Positions 6,770 to 14,335 of a stretch of DNA of 36,928 bases are shown piece after piece (within the stretch, counting starts at the first letter, position 1; each line of letters opens with the position of its first letter). The stretch comes from Bacteroidia bacterium (lineage in GTDB: Bacteria; Bacteroidota; Bacteroidia; Flavobacteriales_D; Crocinitomicaceae), in assembly GCA_030427935.1 (NCBI GenBank), contig JAUICI010000017.1, positions 1 to 36,928 of the forward strand, given 5' to 3'. Made by a program: the position numbers and the translations under genes. A model generated the notes under the pieces. The model was not told the origin of the DNA and searched no databases. It worked only from the letters and a program-made list of their open reading frames with translations.

Positions 6770-7960
6770 TATAATCCCCAAAGAATTAAAACTCTTGGAA
6801 ATAATCTGATCTGCATCCTTCCCAAACCACTCATTAATGATATCTGAATACACATTTCTAAAGTCAATTTTATAACTGATATCTCCATCGTCTAATTTTG
6901 AAAGACTAGGAGCTTCATTGTAAACACCAGCTTTCTTCAGGTTTTTTCCAATGATAAATAGGTTGTTCGCTTTTCCGTGATCCGTTCCTGCAGATCCATT
7001 TTCTTTTACTCGCCTTCCGAATTCAGAGAAAGTGAGAATCAGTGTTTTGTCCAGTTCACCTGATTTTTCCAATGATTGAACTAAAGCCGAAACAGATTTC
7101 GAGTAATCTTCTAAAAGTCGATCTTGACTATTCCTTTGATTTACATGAGAATCAAAACCATTGTGAGACACATAATACACCTGAGTAGAAAATCCAGATC
7201 GAATAAACTGCGAAACTTGTGCTAGTTTTTTACCCAGATTTGTATTGGGAAACTCAAGGTTGTTATCTTTCACTGTGTGTGTTTCCGAAAGGTATTTTGC
7301 ACTTTGATTGGTTTGAATCAGTGTTTTATAAAGATAGCCTTGATTGTCTTCATTCAGATCTACAGAATTTGCGGTTTCTACAACATCTCTGAAGTATTTG
7401 TCGCGCAAGGTCTTGTACAATTTATCCGATTTTTCAATCGCAAGGGCGTTTCTTAGTTTTCCATGCAAAGCAAGAGAAGATTGAGAGTCCAGTTCCAGCA
7501 TGGCATGAGAGTTTTCACAGTGAGCATCCATATAGCGACCTAGCCAACCCGTTTTCGAATATTTGTCCGAGTCCACAGCCGTATGCCAGATGTCCATGGA
7601 TCTAAAATGTGATCGATTCGGATTCGGATAGCCCACAGAATTCACGATTGAAACCAATCCATCTTTATAAAGCTTATTGAAATCAATCATTTTCGGATTC
7701 AGACCCAATTGATCATTGATCTTCAAGACTTCCTCTTTGCGAATACCTAATTTTGGTCTCAAATTATAATACAAATCATTTTCGAACGGTACAATCGTAT
7801 TCAGTCCATCATTTCCTCCTGAAAGTTGAATTACAATAAGTTTTTTGAATTCGGTCTGACCTGCAATGCCAACTAGATCCATTCCTCTTAAAAACTCAGG
7901 AATAAAAAAGGTTCCAACTGCGCCTAGGGATGTATTTCTTATAAATTCTCTTCTTTTCAT
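6767..7960 (-). CDS. DUF1501 family protein (Tat-exported)
   Basis: A 397-residue protein of the DUF1501 family, which shares the sulfatase/alkaline phosphatase-like fold; its substrate is unknown. The N-terminus MKRREFIRNTSLGAVGTFF is a twin-arginine signal, so the protein is exported folded. Family landmarks include LSGGNDGLNTIVPFEN, NRSHFRSMDIWHTA, VYYVSHNGFDSHVNQ, LTFSEFGRRVKENGSAGTDHG and the C-terminal DFRNVYSDIINEWFG. The GTDHG segment and nearby His/Asp residues are probable metal ligands. It lies 11 bases downstream of the DUF1800 gene on the same strand; these two families are often paired in Bacteroidota and Planctomycetota, so they probably work together. The stop codon lies inside a family D palindrome. 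Confidence 0.9.
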   Translation of the reverse strand: MKRREFIRNTSLGAVGTFFIPEFLRGMDLVGIAGQTEFKKLIVIQLSGGNDGLNTIVPFENDLYYNLRPKLGIRKEEVLKINDQLGLNPKMIDFNKLYKDGLVSIVNSVGYPNPNRSHFRSMDIWHTAVDSDKYSKTGWLGRYMDAHCENSHAMLELDSQSSLALHGKLRNALAIEKSDKLYKTLRDKYFRDVVETANSVDLNEDNQGYLYKTLIQTNQSAKYLSETHTVKDNNLEFPNTNLGKKLAQVSQFIRSGFSTQVYYVSHNGFDSHVNQRNSQDRLLEDYSKSVSALVQSLEKSGELDKTLILTFSEFGRRVKENGSAGTDHGKANNLFIIGKNLKKAGVYNEAPSLSKLDDGDISYKIDFRNVYSDIINEWFGKDADQIISKSFNSLGII

Positions 7961-7971
7961 AATGCTGAGTT

Positions 7972-9321
7972 TTAGCTTAATTGATATTCTGGAAGTGAGA
8001 TCAACTGGATGACTTCTTCATGTTTGCTATCAAATGTTCGGCCTTCTAGAAAGCTTTTCATTTGCGGGGATAGTTTGCCATTGAAAAACAACTCTTTAAA
8101 ATCCATCCCTTCATTCACCTTGAAGAAATAGTCCCAATCATAGGTGAAACCCAATTTTTTAGAAAACTTATTCTGTTTCATTCCATCAAATGGATTTTCA
8201 TCGTAATCCGGCTTGGCTTGCACATCCAAAAGGGCATTAGTCAGAATAATGGAAGGGAGTCGCAAACGAACAGGTAAACTATTCGAATCAATCCATTCTT
8301 GATTCACTTTCCAGCCTTTTACATTGGGCGGTTTATATAAAATCTGATTGAAAACTTTTTGGAAAATTAACCAAGATTTTGGATTGTCATTTTCGATTTT
8401 AAACTGCCTGGATAATCCCACTAAAAACTCAATTGGGGACTTTATTTTGGCTAGAATATTTTGGTCTTCATAAAACCAATCAGCATTTGCAATGTGAATG
8501 ATGAGCTTTTTGATATCGTAATCATTTGAATAAAAAACCTCCGTGATTTCTTCCAGATGCTTTTCGTCTACTTTGGGATTTACAAAGTATTGGTAAACAT
8601 TCTCACAAATAAACTTCGCACACGCTTTTTTCTTTAGGATTAAGTCAATCACTTCTTCTCCACCAAAGTTGCCAGTCTGACCAAAAATGGTCTTTTCATC
8701 GGTGTCATGCTGTTTGGGATGAATGAAAAATTCGCCCAATTTTTTGTGTTTCCAACCGGTAAAACATCGCGCAATTTCTTGCACATCTTGTTCTGTATAT
8801 TCATTGTCCCTCCCAAGGGTGTAAAGCTCGCAAAGTTCACGAGCAAAGTCTTCATTTGGATGAGATTTTTTGTTTTGTTTGGTGTGCAAGAAATCGATCA
8901 TTGATGCCGATTTGGAAATCTCGACAACAAGATCTTTAAAGTTCCCAGTAGCATGCTTGCGAATGATATTTGTGAATTGTTGGCCGTAATAAGGGTTTTG
9001 AATAATACAGGCAAAATGATGATGCCAAAACAAGTTCATTTTCTCCTGAATGATGTTTTCAGAATGACGCATTTTATCTAACCAAGCCAGATTAAGATCC
9101 ATCACCATCTTCCGAAGTTTTTTAAAGACCTCTCTCTTCTTATCTTGAGGTAAGTTTTTGAAATCTACATTCTCAAATTCGGAAAAATCCAGCTGAATTT
9201 CTTCGACTTTCTCTTTCTCAAGCTTTTTCTCAAAACTGATTTTAGATAATTGCTGAATCTCTTTTCCAGTTAGTCCAAATCCAAAACGATTGTAAAGATG
9301 AATGACTTTCTTGTTTTCCAT
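7972..9321 (-). CDS. DUF1800 family protein
   Basis: A 449-residue DUF1800 protein, mostly helical and of unknown biochemical function. Recognisable blocks are NRFGFGLTGKEI at the N-terminus, QEKMNLFWHHHFAC, HPNEDFARELCELYTLG, YTEQDVQEIARCFTGW and YKPPNVKGW. No signal peptide is visible, unlike its Tat-exported DUF1501 partner, so it may be cytoplasmic or leave by another route. It is the first gene of a two-gene unit, with 11 bases to the next start. The start is the ATG at 9321, which begins the typical N-terminal block within about 10 residues. An upstream family A palindrome (9385-9420) separates it from the transposase. Confidence 0.88.
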   Translation of the reverse strand: MENKKVIHLYNRFGFGLTGKEIQQLSKISFEKKLEKEKVEEIQLDFSEFENVDFKNLPQDKKREVFKKLRKMVMDLNLAWLDKMRHSENIIQEKMNLFWHHHFACIIQNPYYGQQFTNIIRKHATGNFKDLVVEISKSASMIDFLHTKQNKKSHPNEDFARELCELYTLGRDNEYTEQDVQEIARCFTGWKHKKLGEFFIHPKQHDTDEKTIFGQTGNFGGEEVIDLILKKKACAKFICENVYQYFVNPKVDEKHLEEITEVFYSNDYDIKKLIIHIANADWFYEDQNILAKIKSPIEFLVGLSRQFKIENDNPKSWLIFQKVFNQILYKPPNVKGWKVNQEWIDSNSLPVRLRLPSIILTNALLDVQAKPDYDENPFDGMKQNKFSKKLGFTYDWDYFFKVNEGMDFKELFFNGKLSPQMKSFLEGRTFDSKHEEVIQLISLPEYQLS

Positions 9322-9384
9322 AGCTTGAAGATTGTGTTCATCTTGGACAAGATAGGAGCAGGAAGGTTTAATCTTGACCTACTT

Positions 9385-9420
9385 CTTCCTAACTGACGGT
9401 TTAAACCGTCAGTTAGGAAG
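9385..9420. repeat. Perfect 36-bp palindrome, family A copy 2
   Basis: Identical to 1636-1671, with 18-base arms and a TTTAAA centre. It lies 30 bases beyond the stop of the IS200-like transposase, in the position of a transposon-end hairpin. Its inner core GGTTTAAACC differs by one base from that of the hairpin on the other side of the gene. Confidence 0.9.
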
Positions 9421-9450
9421 GAGATATGGATGGACCTGTGGGGTAACTGC

Positions 9451-9855
9451 CTACATAGGAGGCTCCAGATCATCATACACTCTATCCTTCGAATGATGCT
9501 CTTCCTGGTTTCGGATATACTTCCTAACTTTAGGTAGATCGTTTTTCGATACAGAAGCGGCATAATATCCTTTAGCCCACCTGAATTGCTCATTTGTTAA
9601 TCCCTGCTGATTAATCCAACTAGAAGACTCACCTTTTAGAAGTTTTACAACAAACGAAATATTCTGGTTATATTTCAAATTGATTAAACAATGAATATGA
9701 TCCGTATATCCATTGACGTGGTCGAGATATATATCCTTCGTATCAGAATAACATTTTAAATGACGATAAAGATTGAAGCGCAATTGCTTGTCTAGAAATG
9801 GTGTTCGGTTCTTGGTACCCCAAACAACATGGACATTGATATCTACATAGGACAT
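9451..9855 (-). CDS. IS200-like Y1 transposase (REP-associated, RAYT-type)
   Basis: A single-strand DNA transposase of the HUH superfamily, 134 residues. The N-terminus MSYVDINVHVVWGTKNR is typical of the family. The metal-binding HUH motif is His53-Ile-His55 (TDHIHCLI) and the catalytic tyrosine is Tyr113 in RKYIRNQEEHH, resembling the KYIENQ context of IS608 TnpA. All catalytic residues are intact and the length is near full, so it may be active. It is flanked by hairpins A and B. One hairpin has a solitary copy elsewhere in the window, which favours a RAYT role over a plain insertion sequence. No tnpB-like partner is present. Confidence 0.9.
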   Translation of the reverse strand: MSYVDINVHVVWGTKNRTPFLDKQLRFNLYRHLKCYSDTKDIYLDHVNGYTDHIHCLINLKYNQNISFVVKLLKGESSSWINQQGLTNEQFRWAKGYYAASVSKNDLPKVRKYIRNQEEHHSKDRVYDDLEPPM

Positions 9856-9904
9856 GATTGTGATTTAAGTGGTGTGGTAAAAAAATGAAAAGAGAGGTAT
9901 ATAA

Positions 9905-9938
9905 TCCATAAGTGCAGGTTTCAACCTGCACTTATGGA
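9905..9938. repeat. Hairpin B next to the transposase (family B)
   Basis: Arms of 16 bases (9905-9920 and 9923-9938) pair perfectly around a TC centre; the inner core is GGTTTCAACC. It sits between the transposase start and the metK stop at 9951. It may be recognised by the transposase and could also help to end metK transcription. Confidence 0.85.
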
Positions 9939-9950
9939 AGTCGTAATGTC

Positions 9951-11207
9951 TTACAACCCAAACTTACTCTTGATCTCATCAACGAAATCCAACTTCTCCC
10001 ATGTGAAAAGCTCAACTTCTTTGGTGATGGTTTCTCCTGTTGGAGATTTAAAAGTTTTGGTAACAACTTCATTGGTTCTTCCCATATGACCATATGCAGC
10101 AGTTTCAGCATACATTGGATTTCTCAATTTCAATCTTTGTTCAATGAAATAAGGTCTCATATCGAAAATCTCACCAATTTTCTTAGCAATGTCTCCATCA
10201 GATAGGTCAACCTTAGAAGTTCCATAAGTATCGATGAATAATCCACAAGGTTCAGCAACACCAATTGCGTAAGACACTTGTACCAATACTTCATCACAAA
10301 GTCCAGCAGCTACCATGTTCTTAGCAATATGTCTTGTTGCGTAAGCTCCGGATCTATCTACTTTAGATGGATCTTTTCCTGAGAATGCTCCTCCACCGTG
10401 AGCTCCTTTTCCACCATAAGTATCAACGATAATTTTTCTTCCAGTTAAACCAGTATCTCCATGTGGACCACCGATTACAAAAATTCCAGTTGGATTAATG
10501 TGATAAGTAATATCATCATTAAATAAGGCTTGAATCTCTGGCTTTTGCTTTGCTTTTACTCTTGGGATTACAATGTTGATAATGTCTTCTTTGATTTTCT
10601 TCAACATGACTTCCTCTGTATCAAAATCATCATGTTGTGTAGAAACAACAATCGCATCGATTCTTTGAGGAACATTGTCATCAGAATATTCAATTGTTAC
10701 CTGTGACTTTGCATCTGGTCTTAAATACCCGATTACTTCTGGTTCGTTATTTCTAATATTCGATAATTCTTGAAGAATCATGTGAGACAAATCCAATGCC
10801 AATGGCATATAGTTTTCTGTCTCGTTTGTAGCGTATCCAAACATCATTCCTTGGTCACCTGCTCCTTGCTCTTCTGGATTACTTCGATCAACTCCTTGAT
10901 TAATATCTGGAGACTGCTCATGCAATGCAGATAGAATACCACAAGAATTGGCATCAAACATATATTCTGATTTCGTGTATCCAATTCTTGAAATCGTATT
11001 TCGAGCGATTTCTTGTACGTCCAAATAGGTGTTCGTATTGATTTCACCAGCCAAAACAACCTGACCAGTAGTTACCAATGTTTCGCATGCAACTTTTGAA
11101 TTTGGATCAAAAGCCATGAAATGATCGATCAAAGCATCTGAGATTTGATCTGCGATCTTATCTGGATGTCCTTCAGAAACAGATTCTGATGTAAATAAAT
11201 ATGACAT
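9951..11207 (-). CDS. metK: S-adenosylmethionine synthase
   Basis: Makes S-adenosylmethionine from ATP and methionine in the cytoplasm, the cell's main methyl donor. At 418 residues it has the normal length and all three repeats of the MetK fold. Landmarks are [15 protein letters not shown] with catalytic His14, [12 protein letters not shown], the ATP-binding [13 protein letters not shown], and the loop [20 protein letters not shown] with its conserved lysine and aspartate. The start is the ATG at 11207, immediately before the family N-terminus. A perfect TAAATTTG -7 box lies 31-38 bases upstream, so it probably has its own promoter although gldA lies upstream on the same strand. No SAM riboswitch fits in the 76-base gap. 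Confidence 0.98.
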   Translation of the reverse strand: MSYLFTSESVSEGHPDKIADQISDALIDHFMAFDPNSKVACETLVTTGQVVLAGEINTNTYLDVQEIARNTISRIGYTKSEYMFDANSCGILSALHEQSPDINQGVDRSNPEEQGAGDQGMMFGYATNETENYMPLALDLSHMILQELSNIRNNEPEVIGYLRPDAKSQVTIEYSDDNVPQRIDAIVVSTQHDDFDTEEVMLKKIKEDIINIVIPRVKAKQKPEIQALFNDDITYHINPTGIFVIGGPHGDTGLTGRKIIVDTYGGKGAHGGGAFSGKDPSKVDRSGAYATRHIAKNMVAAGLCDEVLVQVSYAIGVAEPCGLFIDTYGTSKVDLSDGDIAKKIGEIFDMRPYFIEQRLKLRNPMYAETAAYGHMGRTNEVVTKTFKSPTGETITKEVELFTWEKLDFVDEIKSKFGL

Positions 11208-11237
11208 ATTGAAATGATTTTTGCTTAATTAAGTGGG

Positions 11238-11245
11238 CAAATTTA
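11238..11245 (-). promoter_or_regulatory. Candidate -7 box of metK
   Basis: The minus-strand sequence TAAATTTG matches TAnnTTTG and ends 30 bases before the metK ATG. No good -33 TTTG is found at the usual spacing. Confidence 0.4.
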
Positions 11246-11283
11246 ACCAATTTTTATTTCTTCTCTCGGTTTCCCTAGAAATA

Positions 11284-12192
11284 TTACTTCTTGGTTAATT
11301 TTTTAAAGACTTGTTCCATGGACATTTCTTCCATTCTCATGGTCAAAATAACGTTGTCTTCCTTTTGTGCAGCCTTAGAAAGGTCTTTTCTTACATCGAT
11401 GTCGGTTTCGGATTCGATAAGCCAAGTATTTCCTTCCAGTCTTCGTGTATTTGAAACTCCTTTGATGGACTTTAAAACTTTGTCAGACATAGCGGAATCA
11501 AATTCAACGTAAACAACCTGACCCTTCCCTGAAGATTTTTGAATATTTGAAATGGAATCATCAGCTTTGATTCGACCATTATCAATCAGAATAACTCGAT
11601 CACAAATGGCCTCTACTTCCTGCATGATATGTGTAGAAAGCATAACGGTTTTGGTTTTACCTACTTCCACAATCAAATTTCGAATCTCGACTAATTGATT
11701 GGGGTCCAATCCAGTTGTAGGTTCATCTAAAATTAAAACCTCCGGGTCGTGTATGATTGCTTGAGCTAATCCAACTCTTTGTCGATATCCTTTGGATAAA
11801 GCTCCAATCTTTTTCTTCTGTTCTCTTTCCAATCCAACCAATTCAATCATCTCATTGACATGATCCATGCGGTTTTTCATTTTGTGAATGGAAGCTACAA
11901 ACGAAAGGTATTCTTTCACATACATGTCCAAATACAAAGGATTGTGTTCGGGCAAATACCCCACCATTTGCTTGATTTCCTTGGAGTTTGTTTCTACATT
12001 CAATCCACTGACTTCAACAGTGCCTTTGCTGGCTGGAATGAAGCTTGTGATTATTTTCATCATGGTAGATTTTCCGGCTCCATTTGGACCTAAAAAACCA
12101 ACGATCTGACTCTTTCCGATTTCAAATGAAACATCGTCTAGCGCCGCTTGATTTCCGTAAAATTTTGATACGTTTTCAACTTTGATGGACAT
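11284..12192 (-). CDS. gldA: ABC transporter ATPase, GldA-like
   Basis: ATP-hydrolysing subunit of an ABC exporter, 302 residues. It contains Walker A GPNGAGKS (35-42), the Q-loop region VGYLPEHNPLYLDMY, the signature LSKGYRQ (132-138), Walker B VLILDEP (152-158) and the H-loop LSTHIMQE. The region around the Q-loop (PEHNPLYLDMYVKEYL) closely resembles GldA of flavobacteria, which works with GldF and GldG in gliding motility. No membrane subunit lies in the window; gldA is commonly unlinked from gldFG. An unrelated ABC-2 type ATPase remains possible. It diverges from rsgA across about 104 bases, with a perfect TATCTTTG box upstream. Confidence 0.85.
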   Translation of the reverse strand: MSIKVENVSKFYGNQAALDDVSFEIGKSQIVGFLGPNGAGKSTMMKIITSFIPASKGTVEVSGLNVETNSKEIKQMVGYLPEHNPLYLDMYVKEYLSFVASIHKMKNRMDHVNEMIELVGLEREQKKKIGALSKGYRQRVGLAQAIIHDPEVLILDEPTTGLDPNQLVEIRNLIVEVGKTKTVMLSTHIMQEVEAICDRVILIDNGRIKADDSISNIQKSSGKGQVVYVEFDSAMSDKVLKSIKGVSNTRRLEGNTWLIESETDIDVRKDLSKAAQKEDNVILTMRMEEMSMEQVFKKLTKK

Positions 12193-12222
12193 AATAGAAT
12201 GTGGAAATTTGTATTATCGAAC

Positions 12223-12230
12223 CAAAGATA
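12223..12230 (-). promoter_or_regulatory. Candidate -7 box of gldA
   Basis: The minus-strand sequence TATCTTTG matches TAnnTTTG exactly and ends 30 bases before the gldA ATG. It is arranged back to back with the rsgA -7 box at 12254. Confidence 0.5.
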
Positions 12231-12253
12231 ATTTAATTTCTTATTTATAAGAT

Positions 12254-12261
12254 TAATTTTG
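12254..12261 (+). promoter_or_regulatory. Candidate -7 box of rsgA
   Basis: TAATTTTG matches TAnnTTTG exactly and lies 35 bases before the rsgA ATG. An ATTT sequence 19 bases upstream is a partial -33 element. Confidence 0.45.
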
Positions 12262-12270
12262 CTTTTCTTA

Positions 12271-12298
12271 AGAAATAAGGCAATAGAAATAAGGCAAT
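12271..12298 (+). repeat. Tandem 14-bp duplication at the rsgA start
   Basis: The unit AGAAATAAGGCAAT occurs twice head to tail (12271-12284 and 12285-12298). The second copy supplies the AT of the rsgA start codon and an AAGG a few bases before it; the first copy has the same AAGG but no ATG after it. Confidence 0.85.
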
Positions 12299-13244
12299 GC
12301 AGGAAGAAAGTTACACAAATGGACTCGTCATGAAATCAACGGGTAGCCGCTACAAGGTGAAAACGGATGATGGTGAGATTCTGGATTGCTTTATCAAAGG
12401 GAAGTTCAGAATTAAAGGGATTCGTACAACCAATCCAATCGCAGTTGGTGATCGAGTGAAAATTCGAAAGGGTCAGGATGAACACTTGATCACGGAACTT
12501 CACGACAGGAAAAACTATATCATTCGAAAGTCGATCAACCTCTCAAAAAGATCTCATATCATCGCGTCCAATATTGATCGAGCTTATTTGATTGTAACCC
12601 TAGTGGCTCCGCAAACACATATTGGATTCATTGACCGATTTTTGGTGACAGCAGAAGCCTATGGAATCCCCGTCAGTATTATTTGGAATAAAACGGATTT
12701 GCTTTTTCCGGAAGACATGGAAATTTTGGACCATTATATTTCAATTTATGAATCCATTGGTTATCCATGCCATAAAACGACATTAAGAGATGAGAATTCC
12801 TTTGATTTTCTAAAGGAAGAGACCAAGGGTAAACAATTTCTACTTTCAGGAAATTCAGGTGTTGGTAAGTCTTCAATAGCAAAACTTCTTGCACCTGATC
12901 TTGAAATTAAAGTTGGTAAAATCTCTAAAACGCATTTAGCGGGCCAGCATACAACTACTTTCGCTGAGATTCACGAACTAGATAATGGAGCTTATCTGAT
13001 TGATACACCAGGTATCAAAGCTTTTGGTCTGATTGACATTGATCCAAAAAAGTTGGGGCATTATTTTCCAGAAATGTTCGCCTTACTTCCCGACTGTAAG
13101 TTCAGAAATTGCGTTCATGTAAATGAGCCTGGATGTGCGGTGAAGGCTGCCGTCGAAAATGGTGAAATTCCACCTGAAAGATACGACTCCTATATCAGTA
13201 TGATGAATGAAGATCAGGAGGAAGATTATCGTGGAGGTCATTAA
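12297..13244 (+). CDS. rsgA: Ribosome small-subunit biogenesis GTPase RsgA
   Basis: Circularly permuted GTPase that matures the 30S ribosomal subunit and is stimulated by it, 315 residues. An N-terminal OB-fold (residues 5-70) precedes the permuted G motifs in the order G4-G1-G2-G3: NKTD (131-134), GNSGVGKS (185-192), HTTT (217-220) and DTPG (236-239). The C-terminal zinc site is Cys267, Cys272, His274 and Cys280. Length and motif order match the family. The start is the ATG at 12297, inside a tandem 14-bp repeat. It diverges from gldA and is probably transcribed alone; downstream bases 13245-13358 contain only a weak AT-rich inverted repeat. Confidence 0.97.
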   Translation: MQEESYTNGLVMKSTGSRYKVKTDDGEILDCFIKGKFRIKGIRTTNPIAVGDRVKIRKGQDEHLITELHDRKNYIIRKSINLSKRSHIIASNIDRAYLIVTLVAPQTHIGFIDRFLVTAEAYGIPVSIIWNKTDLLFPEDMEILDHYISIYESIGYPCHKTTLRDENSFDFLKEETKGKQFLLSGNSGVGKSSIAKLLAPDLEIKVGKISKTHLAGQHTTTFAEIHELDNGAYLIDTPGIKAFGLIDIDPKKLGHYFPEMFALLPDCKFRNCVHVNEPGCAVKAAVENGEIPPERYDSYISMMNEDQEEDYRGGH

Positions 13245-13358
13245 AGTCCCGTTATTCTGAATTAAAATAAAATTTAGCTACTCTTAAGACTAAATTAACC
13301 TAATCTAGACGAATCCTTTGTTGTTTTGTGAACTCACTGTTTTAAACTTTTGTTAAAA

Positions 13359-14264
13359 ATGAAAACCTTAGGATTCATACAGATTTGCCTCATCTTTACC
13401 TTATTTTCCTGTTCTAAGAAGGAGGATTCAACAAATTCAGAAGAATCTGTCAAGGAAATAAAAATATCCGGTTCTGATTCTGAAAAAGCTTTGATTAAAC
13501 TATTATCGAAACGATTTGAATCAGACACAAAAATTTCAATTGAAGGTGGGGGCTCAGGTATCGGAATCCGTCAGTTAATTCAGGGAGAAGTTGATGTCGC
13601 CAACTCGTCCAGAGAAATGACGCTTTCAGAAATTGATAGTGCTAGATCGAAAGGAATTGAGCCATTTCCTGTGATTATTGCCATGGATGCTTTGGCCATA
13701 ATTACGCATTCTGAGGTAGGTGTGAAACGTCTTTCTACAATTCAGATTAAGCAAATTTTCTCTGGTGAAATTCAAAATTGGAAAGAGCTTGGTGGAAAGG
13801 ATCTGCCTATTACCATCTACGGTAGAAACCAAAATTCAGGAACCTATAAATATGTGAAGGACCTCTTCATCGGAGAAGAAAATTTCCCTGATAATTGTAA
13901 AATTGTTGAAAGCAATGGGGCAATCGTTGAGGCTGTAAAAAAAGATTCAACGGGAATCGGATATGTTGGTGTAGCCTTTGCTAAAAACGAATTCAATTCC
14001 ATGAAAAAAGGATTATGGGTGATGAATATTTATATTGATGGTGAAAATCGAGCCTATTCCCCTTTAGAAGATCAAAGAGTAATGGATGGTTCTTATCCCT
14101 TCATTCGCCCTTTATTTCAATATTTTAATGGTAAACCAAAAGGACAGCTGAAAGATTTTTTGGATTTTGAATTATCTGAGGAGGGGCAAGAAATGGTCTT
14201 TCAATTTGGATATTTTCCTGTACCACCAGAGCTTAATGAGAATTATCAGTTAGCAGAGAAGTAA
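13359..14264 (+). CDS. PstS-like phosphate-binding lipoprotein
   Basis: Periplasmic solute-binding lipoprotein of the PstS/PBP-like family, probably for phosphate, 301 residues. The lipobox LFSC gives lipid-modified Cys18. Ligand-loop signatures are present: ISGSDSEKALIKLL, EGGGSGIGIRQLIQGEVDVANSSREM and the GRNQNSGTYKYVKDLF segment typical of PstS. The ATG at 13359 opens the signal peptide; a TTG nine bases upstream is less likely. The expected pstCAB-phoU genes are not adjacent, so it either serves an unlinked transporter or acts in sensing. The next gene has its own promoter. Confidence 0.85.
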   Translation: MKTLGFIQICLIFTLFSCSKKEDSTNSEESVKEIKISGSDSEKALIKLLSKRFESDTKISIEGGGSGIGIRQLIQGEVDVANSSREMTLSEIDSARSKGIEPFPVIIAMDALAIITHSEVGVKRLSTIQIKQIFSGEIQNWKELGGKDLPITIYGRNQNSGTYKYVKDLFIGEENFPDNCKIVESNGAIVEAVKKDSTGIGYVGVAFAKNEFNSMKKGLWVMNIYIDGENRAYSPLEDQRVMDGSYPFIRPLFQYFNGKPKGQLKDFLDFELSEEGQEMVFQFGYFPVPPELNENYQLAEK

Positions 14265-14284
14265 TCAAAACCTTTCGTTTTCAT

Positions 14285-14315
14285 TTTCTAAATTGTTCCT
14301 TTTGCTCTATTTTTC
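14285..14315 (+). promoter_or_regulatory. Candidate promoter for the lipoprotein/WG-repeat unit
   Basis: TTTC at 14285-14288, a 19-base spacer and TATTTTTC at 14308-14315 resemble TTTG-N19-TAnnTTTG, each box with one mismatch. It ends 20 bases before the ATG at 14336. Confidence 0.45.
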
Positions 14316-14335
14316 ATTATGAAAATAAAAGCATC

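Larger units (their letters stand above)
9385..9938 (-). mobile_element. RAYT/IS200-like element bounded by two hairpins
   Basis: A unit of about 554 bases: hairpin A (9385-9420), a Y1 transposase gene (9451-9855) and hairpin B (9905-9938). This matches IS200/IS605-type or REP-associated organisation, in which single-stranded hairpins are recognised by the transposase. It has no terminal inverted repeats or obvious target duplication, as expected for this class. It lies between the DUF1800 gene and metK. The exact outer ends cannot be fixed from one copy. Confidence 0.7.

Noticed and set aside
9270-9593. Minus-strand open frame overlapping the transposase end and the start of the DUF1800 gene
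   Set aside because: It runs through the palindrome and both real genes in another frame, with no family similarity or signal peptide.
1636-9938. CRISPR-like repeats formed by the two family A palindromes
   Set aside because: Copies are kilobases apart with genes between, there are no regular spacers, and no cas gene is present.
11208-11283. Possible SAM riboswitch upstream of metK
   Set aside because: The gap is only 76 bases, contains a -7 box, and no multi-helix junction or terminator switch is visible.
13271-13296. AATTTAG/CTAAATT inverted repeat after rsgA as a terminator
   Set aside because: The seven-base stem is AT-only apart from one pair, has a 12-base loop and no T-run, so it is too weak to call.
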